Part shown: positions 57,401-64,000 of the stretch, piece by piece | How the letters are laid out: every line of letters starts with the position of its first letter | Position numbering within the stretch: position 1 is the stretch's first letter | Assembly (NCBI RefSeq): GCF_037392515.1 | Contig: NC_090280.1 | Coordinates: 24,495,118 to 24,559,117, forward strand | From: Haliotis asinina | Taxonomy: Eukaryota > Mollusca > Gastropoda > Lepetellida > Haliotidae | Direction: 5' to 3' | DNA: 64,000 nt | Translations under genes and position numbers: made by a program | The notes under the pieces: generated by a model | The model's input: the letters and a program-made list of their open reading frames with translations, nothing else | Databases searched by the model: none | What the model was told of the DNA's origin: nothing

Positions 57401-60198
57401 TGTTCTGGTGAATGTGATCTAGTACTGACCACAAGTGGTGAGGTATTTTCATCCGATGGAGCTTCAGCAAGAGACCGGGCTGGTATTCAGTGTCATTAGC
57501 CTTAGAACTATCCAGAAAGGCTACGTGTGCGGAGACCGAGCGCTCTGAATAATGGTGTGCAGTTTCCTGTACTACAAACGATGTGTGAGTCGTTGGCATG
57601 CCTCCCTGGAATGCAAACTGCTGTTTGGACAGAAAGCTGTCTGATTCAGTTATTTGTTGAAGTCTTTAGAGATGACAAGTTAAAAAAACTTATATATGGC
57701 TTGTAGGAGAGTGATACCCCTGTAAAAGTCTGGATTCATTCTAGATTTATCTCTCCTTTTGCAAATTGGAATATTACTCCATTCTTCAACGCCTTTCGGA
57801 TGTAGCCCGTTTGCAAGATAAGGTTAAAAGCACCGAGAGACATTTGGATAAGTATTCGCCGCCATACCTTAAGTGTTCATAAGTAACTCCATCTTCTCCA
57901 GCAGCCTTGTTGTTTTAAGGGATCGGGATAACTGAGCTATCTCCTCTTAGGGTGGTGTAAACAATGTCTGACAGATTCTTTTCTGTCTCTATTTTCTGAC
58001 GTATACCTTCGACTTCTTTTACTATATTTAGCTTGAAAGGTTTCACAGAAGTGTGGTGCTGACTTGTCCATTAAGACGTTTTTAAGGCGATCTGCGAGGA
58101 CATTGCATTACGAACGTGCTTATTCCGCTGTTCTGCACATACTGAACATGTCTGAGAGCGTCTAGATCATCTACCTTCGATTTGTGGCTTCGCTGTAGTA
58201 CACAGGGATGTGTACTGTACACGAGGGGTGTGATAACATTGAAAGAGTCTGCACACAAAGTTCTCCCCAGGGGTTTTACACCTGGTGGACTCGATACCGG
58301 CACCTCCATATCTATCATCGCTTGACAATGGCATTTACGACAGAAGGAACGGATGGCAGGGTAGTAATCTCCATATTGTTAACAAAATTTTATTTTAATT
58401 ACGGCTTAGTGGATGGTAAAACATACACCTGTTGGCAAGGGATTACTTGACGAAGGGATGCACTTGAGAATAAAGGCAGGTGCGAACACAGCTCTCTAAC
58501 TTCATCTTTGATTTAACTGGTTTATGGATGGACACCTTTGCTAATTGACTGCAGCTGCGCTTGACATGCTTGGTCAGAACAGTATTCAGTATGAACAGCT
58601 ACTTGAAAACGCATGAATTTCCTTCTTTAAGAATAATTTGTGAAAAATATTTTTAGAATGTGTTACGAAATACATACACAGTAATAATATCATGCAAATT
58701 TCAAAATATTTAATCAAAGAATCAAGCTTTTAATGCTTCACATTTCATTTACTTTGGAATGCAAAATAAAACTACTCATATTATGAAAGTTAACTCAACA
58801 AGTGCTTGCTAAATGGATGAACCATTTGGAAAATGATATGAAATATCCGTAGAATACCTCACAATCAAGCTTGCTTGATATAGCTTTGCTCAATCTATCT
58901 TTTTTTAGGTGAAGAACAGCCCCCTGCATCCGGTAAGTGTGATAGGTTATATGTTATATATATTATTACAGCTTTATGTTAATGCCCGAGGAGATTCAGA
59001 ATATGTTTGGGTGAAAATATCATTTCAGTAATAAGGTATTGGTCACAACGAATAAAGTCTTGATCGACATTGGTTTACGCACATATTATGGCTCAACTGG
59101 ATGACATCTGAATTCTTTAGGGGCTAAAAATAGGTTTATGGTAATAATAAATTGAATTTTGAAACAGATACACATAGATAAGCTGTAATATGTGATAACC
59201 GGTATATGTTACTTTTATTTTTGTGTATAATCTGGCAGATTCTCCGGGACATGTTCACCCTGCTGCCGTTGCTGTCCCTGTTGTCATTGGTGTCATCTGT
59301 GTCGTCATTGTTGTTGTGGTCATCAAGAGAAAAGGCTTTCCAGCGACTGGAATACGGCATGGAGTGTTAAGAGCTAAACATTTAACAGGTTTACTTAGCC
59401 CGTGGTATCATTCGAACAACCGTTATATGGCCATGATGTTAGTGTCGTCTTAGTTACATTACCCGTGGTTGGAATATCTCCAGTTGACTAATGTATATCT
59501 TGTATCAGACTAATACAGGCATCTGATATCTGATAAACATGTGAAGTATTCTGAAATATGTCAGTGAGTATATGAGTCAGTATTACAACCATATCGAGAC
59601 TTTACAAGATATGAAGACATCAGCAATGAATTTAGATCACAAAACAAACTGTTAACGATGATAACATTGCTTGCTCTTCATTATTCACAGTGGAATCAAG
59701 GAGCGAACTACCGGAACTAGAGAAACTGGAGGATGAAATCAAGTCACCAGGTAGGTTCTCGTTTCGTTCAGGTCTTCGCCTAAGGTAGTTTGTAAAGGCT
59801 TGTGCTCAGTACATCTATCCTATCTGTTCAAGACTTATCTCCCTTTGACAGTACTCGTAACAATGTTACACGGCTAATAGAATCATCTGATATTCTATGT
59901 AGGGGTAAAACATTACTGAAACATCCTATTGATCAGTAGTGTTGGGTACTTACAGGTTTCCGTGTGTTTCAGTTTTAAGAATATTAGCAAAATACACATG
60001 TAAAAGGTGCAAACATTTTGTTAAAGCATGATTTCGGTATAATTCATACTAATGATAAAATTCTGGTGCTGAAGAAAATCAGGTGTTTTGTAATCATTTT
60101 CAGAATTGATATATGATATCTTGCATTATTTTTCTGTAATAGTTGCAGATGAAAATGGAATGGGATCCCAAATCCTGATGAAGGATACAGAAGCTTAA
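54389..60198 (+). CDS. Distal stalk/TM/tail exon set of Ig receptor locus
   Basis: Exons 54389-54409, 58909-58932, 59239-59388, 59691-59750 and 60143-60198 (TAA). All internal junctions are phase 1. They encode acidic Pro-rich stalks (DEEEPESG, EEQPPASG), a transmembrane helix (AVAVPVVIGVICVVIVVVVI), the basic anchor KRK and an acidic tail without tyrosine. No Ig exon was found between 45717 and 54389. The V exon at 38853 also ends in phase 1, so these could be alternative 3' exons of that gene. They could also be the end of a second gene that lost its ectodomain. No stop codons in the chain. Confidence 0.6.
54420..56000. other. Intron-like stretch, no recognised gene
   Basis: A Cys-rich minus-strand frame at 54865-55167 and two short plus-strand frames near 55223 and 55551 have no family resemblance. 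They may be the decayed 5' part of the minus-strand LINE region or chance. Confidence 0.35.
56004..58320 (-). mobile_element. Decayed LINE (I-like), minus strand
   Basis: Read 58320 to 56004. RT pieces VAFLDSSKANDTEYQPGLLL and FQLYRGVRQGSVLSAKL (57540-57306), then the catalytic TQADDITLIS (57210). Next is the C-terminal piece LPRRILSTRLALSKYKYTKIP and a Cys/His stretch CRLCRNSYTDLLVHTVYPGT (56260), typical of the zinc knuckle after RT. Broken by frame changes. Lies between the two distal microexons. Confidence 0.75.
58330..58900. other. Intron, no recognised feature
   Basis: AT-rich, ends in the pyrimidine tract of the microexon at 58909. Confidence 0.4.
58909..58932 (+). CDS. Distal stalk microexon 2 (24 nt)
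   Basis: Acceptor CTTTTTTTAG|GT, donor CCG|GTAAGT, phase 1 to 1, encoding GEEQPPAS. Same size and phase as the proximal stalk exon at 44877. Confidence 0.55.
59239..59388 (+). CDS. Distal transmembrane exon
   Basis: 150 nt, acceptor TCTGGCAG|AT, donor ACAG|GTTTAC (weak). DSPGHVHP, then about 23 hydrophobic residues, then KRKGFPATG. The donor is chosen because it keeps phase 1 with the next exon; reading through would end 21 codons later. Confidence 0.65.
59691..59750 (+). CDS. Distal tail exon (charged)
   Basis: 60 nt, acceptor TTATTCACAG|TG, donor CCAG|GTAGGT, phase 1 to 1. Encodes ESRSELPELEKLEDEIKSP, highly charged. Confidence 0.68.
60143..60198 (+). CDS. Distal last tail exon and stop
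   Basis: Acceptor TTCTGTAATAG|TT; an in-frame alternative TTGCAG|AT is also possible. Encodes ADENGMGSQILMKDTEA and then TAA. Resembles exon 6 of the ITIM receptor at its start. AATAAA at 60773-60778 may end the transcript. Confidence 0.62.
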
Positions 60199-60500
60199 CC
60201 AGGTAGTTATTCGCTTCTTTCAGATGTATTTTGTATCTGTGTTCACCTTTATTAGATATGTCAATGTTAGAGTGAAATCATAAAGGCACCTGTGACGATG
60301 TTATTTTTAGCTTTGCTACTCATCGGTATTCTCTTAGCGTAAAATTAAGCTTGAGAAGGTTTTTAATTACAACACTGGCGGAAATAATTCGGTATGCAGA
60401 CTTATGTCGCTTTAGCATATCAAAGCACCCATGATTGCAGTTTTGAATTAAGGTTGAAACATACTCATGTTCGTGGTTCCAACAAAGTGATAAACGTTTT

Positions 60501-60660
60501 AGGAAGCCTAGTGGTTAAAGCGTTCACTCGTCGCGCCGAAGACCAGGGTTCGATTGCCCACGTGGGTTACAGTCTGTGAAGCCGATTTTTGTTGTCCCCG
60601 CCTGTGATATTGCTGCAGTATTGCTAAAAGCGGCGTAAAACCTCACTCTCTCGCTCACTT
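60501..60660 (+). mobile_element. tRNA-derived SINE
   Basis: 'gaagcctagtggttaaagcg' with the A box, 'gggttcgattgcccac' with the B box, and 'ctaaaagcggcgtaaaacctcac' tail. Just downstream of the distal last exon. Confidence 0.8.
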
Positions 60661-60964
60661 CCCCCACCACGCAGTAACGCAGTTGATACCGACATGATCT
60701 CAATGAAATACTGTCCAAAGTGACTTTAAATTCCGCCCTCTCTTGTCTGTGATAGGTAACGTACGTGACATTAATAAAAATGATATCAGTGATTCACCTG
60801 CCTCCAGATGTTTGGATATGGTGTTAATGTTTCAAATTTAGTGTTTATGCAAGCGCCTGTCAAATCCAAAACTGTCTTTAGTGTCACAGATTAGTACACT
60901 TTTGTTCATTTCAAAGTTTATTATTATCTTGATGTGGTCCACTTTCATTATTAAAGTTTTGTTT

Positions 60965-61158
60965 GTTTCAATGTTTAACGCCGCACAAAGTAATATTCCA
61001 TTTTTGATCTGAAATGAAAGCATCTGGATCAGACAATCCAGTGATCAACAGTACGAGCATCGATTAATTTAACTGGGAACCAATGACACTTGTCAACCAG
61101 GTCAGCGAGCCTGGCCACTCGATCCAGTTAGTCGCCTCTTACGACAAGCATGGGTTAT
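60965..61158 (-). mobile_element. Dispersed SINE-like repeat, copy 1 of a tandem pair
   Basis: 'aacgccgcacaaagtaatattcc', 'gatcagacaatccagtgatc' and 'cgcctcttacgacaagcatggg'. Confidence 0.75.
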
Positions 61159-61160
61159 GG

Positions 61161-61340
61161 CTTTCTTTGTATATTTCACGCCGCAGATAGCAATATCCCA
61201 GTCTGTAAACAATCGAATCTGGATCAGACAATCCAGTGATCAAGAACACAAGCATCGGTTTATGTAACTGGGAACATGTGTCAACCAAACGAGCTTGGCC
61301 ATTCGGTCTTGATAGTCGCCTGTTACAACAAGCGTCCGTT
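61161..61340 (-). mobile_element. Dispersed SINE-like repeat, copy 2 of a tandem pair
   Basis: 'cacgccgcagatagcaatatccc', 'gatcagacaatccagtgatc' and 'gtcgcctgttacaacaagcg', in the same orientation as and directly after copy 1. Confidence 0.72.
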
Positions 61341-61344
61341 AAAG

Positions 61345-62290
61345 TTATGTTAACATCCTATGTTTGAACTTGGAATTGGCATTACATATGCTGCATAATC
61401 TTCCCGTTTACTTACAGACTTACAGCAGTGAACGGGTGAGCCACATTGGGACAAGTTAGAGCCAGCTGCTCGTGCTTACGACTGGTGCTAACGTGGATAG
61501 CAACACTTGGTGTCATCGCTAACTCTCATCGATCATCATATACTCATGTACTTCAGTGTTATTCTAATGTCATTGTTTCGACAGATCATATACAATGATC
61601 TTTTTCTGCCAACGACATTTCATATTTTTTGTCTTTGAATCACAATCCAAAAAATGTGATACAAGATGTTCAGAAAAACGTGGTGGTAACTAACCTATTG
61701 ATATAGTGGCACCTTACCAGAACTTTAATGTAGACCTCCACTTATAGCAACCTTTTGATGCAGACTCTTACTCAGTTCTCAAGTTGAAATGATTATAACA
61801 TAGCAAGGTTCCATGTATCAGTGTGTATCATTATTAGGATGATAATTATAGTTAACGTTTTTAGAGCTTCTAAGAGTTTTTGTGAAGTTCTCTAATGTTT
61901 GGTTGAGCGAGAATGGATTCCGTCAAACTGAATCTGATGGTAGTTGGTCAGCTTTGATTGTAGAAGTTTTGTCTTCTTTGTTGTTGATATCTGTCGGCGA
62001 GACGGTAGATTTAACCAGTTGACACATCAGTCACAGTCATACTGATCACAATATTATGCGAGTTGTTGCCATTAACCTGCCCGAATGTCATTTGTAACAT
62101 CAGATCATAATTCGAAACGTGGGCCTCATCACAGGAAATTTCATATACAGCTAATTTCCGAACAGCTGATTGGCTGTAAATTATATACTCAGCGCTTACG
62201 GAGAATCATGACAGAGTTGCATATTAAGTTCACTTTAATGGTCATTCCATTACGTAATGACATCAACAATATTTCAGTGAGAGGGTATAG
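61345..62290. other. No recognised feature
   Basis: Nothing supportable. Confidence 0.4.
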
Positions 62291-62293
62291 TGG

Positions 62294-62506
62294 GTGAGTG
62301 AGGTTAGTTTTACGCCGCACTCAGCAATATTCCACTTACATGACGGCGGTCACTGAATAATCAAGCCTGGACAATGGCTGACACATGTCATAGAGTCCCA
62401 ACTGCTTAGAATGATGGTCATGACATCAATCACTAGATTATTTGGTCCAGATTCAATTACAGACCGCCATCCTACAGCTGCAATGTAGCTGAGTGAAGTG
62501 CTAAAC
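62294..62506. mobile_element. Inverted (head-to-head) SINE-like composite
   Basis: Left arm 62294-62374 is the reverse repeat ('gtgagtgaggttagttttacgccgcactcagcaatattcc'-type start, about 80 bp). Right arm from 62375 is the forward repeat ('ggctgacacatgtcat', 'agattatttggtccagattc', 'agctgagtgaagtgctaaac'). The arms can pair. Confidence 0.7.
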
Positions 62507-62617
62507 ACGAAAAATGTGTCATTAAAAACTCCCAGTTTACACAGTATCCTGGATTGCTAAGATTAACAATGAAGTGGCTGGATTTATGACTTCTTCTGTC
62601 GGATCCTATTATCAGGA

Positions 62618-62697
62618 ATAGACCCGTGAAGGTCCGGGTTAGAATACTGGCCTTCAGGAACCAATGCTTGTCGTATAACTAAACTCACTCACTGACT
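62618..62697 (+). mobile_element. Internally deleted SINE-like repeat
   Basis: The head 'gacccgtgaaggtccgggtt...aatgcttgtcg' is joined directly to the tail 'tataactaaactcactcactgac'; the middle 150 bp or so of the repeat is missing. Confidence 0.7.
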
Positions 62698-62699
62698 AT

Positions 62700-64000
62700 T
62701 TTCAGGAATGCCAACGATAGACCTCAGGGTCACAGCAATCCTCACTGCCATACTTCAAAACTGCCATATTTGCCACTTTGATATCGTAACCTTGAATAAC
62801 ATGCATTGTCACACCAAAAGACTTCAGATTACTTTCAGACACTTTTGCACGCTTCTACAGTGTTTCTGTGTAATTGCCGAAAATACTAGGCCACACTGGA
62901 TGTTAGCGTTCATGAAATGCTAAATGAAGCGTTTGTTTCCCAAGACTGGAATTGAATAAGAATGTAGTAAAAAGCATGGAACATAGTTGCAGGTAGAAAT
63001 ATGACGTGTGTATTCCGCTTTCCAGTGTATTGATAATACTACAAACCACAATGAGATAGTAGATGTCAGCTGGTCAAACTACATTTGTTATACATCAGTC
63101 ATGTTCCTGTAGGTTTGCTTACTTTGCTTTGGTCGCTTTTGTTTTGCAAAACCAGTACGATCTTAGTTTGCATTTATGGATGATTTAATCATGGTTTAAA
63201 ACTAGACAAAATCTTTCATAACAAACACATTCGTACATTTGTATTTTTTTATTTTGCTGCACCAGAGAAAGCCTGTAATTCCTTATTAACTCAATGATAT
63301 TGTCTTCAAATGGACTATAATATTTATATGTGTGTGTTTCTTACATGATAATCAATAGATATGAGATCCACCAATTTTCAACCTAATGCTTTAACAGCCA
63401 TGTTGATTGCTCATACTGAAACCTTTATCAAACACGTATAAAGACTTACTTGGTCTGATAACCATAATTCAAACATGATATAATTATAAGAAAACATCAA
63501 TCAATAATTATCATGAAATTATTACTAATTACATTGTCGGGTTTTTTTTTCGTATTCACGCATTTTGTTTACTGCGTGTGCTTGCATTATATTTTATCTG
63601 AAAACGCAGTTTTGTTAAGAAATGGAAAATCTGAATAGAGACAGTTAAAATGAGTCGCGGGGTTTTCTTTCGCATGTTTTATAGACAAAAATGACTGGGT
63701 AATGATATCTAACTGTTATATGACATTATATTTAATAATGAAGGGCGTTTAATAGAATGATTGTCATATAGTTTGCGTTGCTTGCCATACATTTAACAAA
63801 AACATCACTCTTGAGAGGAACGTAAAAACTGCGTTTTCAAAATCTCTTTGCACTCTATATTTATCTTACAGTTTACGATGGATTTACAATTGCTTGGTAG
63901 AAATTACATGCATGTATATTAGTCTCGTGTTGCAGTGGTTACACCTGTCGTTTTGTTTTCCTAACAAGGTGGCTGTTCGTGAAACTAGTGGAGACCAAAA
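62700..64000. other. No recognised feature
   Basis: AT-rich end of the window without supported exons or repeats. Confidence 0.45.

Overview
This window looks like nuclear DNA from a marine gastropod, most likely an abalone (Haliotis). The main reason is a set of repeats that I recognise from abalone genomic clones: tRNA-derived SINEs and a second family whose tails read 'cggcgtaaaac...actcactcactc', with internal stretches such as 'gatcactggattgtctggtcc'. Gene structure is clearly animal: short exons, GT/AG introns of 0.1 to 6 kb, and many nested transposons. The genus call is recall and inference, not a database match.

Left part (about 2.6-12.5 kb, minus strand): an apparently intact, eight-exon gene for a single-pass immunoglobulin-superfamily receptor. 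It has a signal peptide, one V-like and two C2-like Ig domains, one transmembrane segment and a cytoplasmic tail. The tail carries two ITIM-type motifs (LTYADL and VVYEEI) and a further tyrosine (VYATV). Its large introns hold SINEs, a 24-bp and a 26-bp minisatellite and a G-rich minisatellite.

Middle (12.6-33 kb): mobile DNA. A 10.7-kb LTR retrotransposon (minus strand) sits against an (AC)n microsatellite. It has a tRNA-Pro-type primer site and polypurine tract. Its order is gag, protease, integrase, then RT/RNase H, as in the Gmr1-like branch of Ty3/gypsy. It is decayed and carries a LINE (flanked by GAACTC repeats) and an LTR-like insertion. To the right lie two Tc1-like transposons, a long (GT)n, a second LTR of the same family, a decayed TE-like ORF region, and short repeat families.

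Right part (35.8-60.2 kb, plus strand): exons of a second Ig receptor locus, divergent from the first: signal peptide exon, V domain split over two exons, stalk microexon, transmembrane exon and short tail ending at 45717. Further on are two more stalk microexons, a second transmembrane exon and two tail exons ending at 60198, with no Ig exons of their own. Most junctions are phase 1, so the distal set could be an alternative 3' end of the same gene. Two in-frame stop codons, one in the signal exon and one in the V domain, suggest this locus is a pseudogene or null allele. LINE fragments and SINEs fill its introns and flanks.

Functionally, the ITIM receptor and its divergent ITIM-less neighbour resemble the paired inhibitory/non-inhibitory receptor clusters known in vertebrates. 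That comparison is an inference. All exon calls come from reading frames, splice consensus, phase agreement and motif recognition by eye; no transcript or homology search was available.
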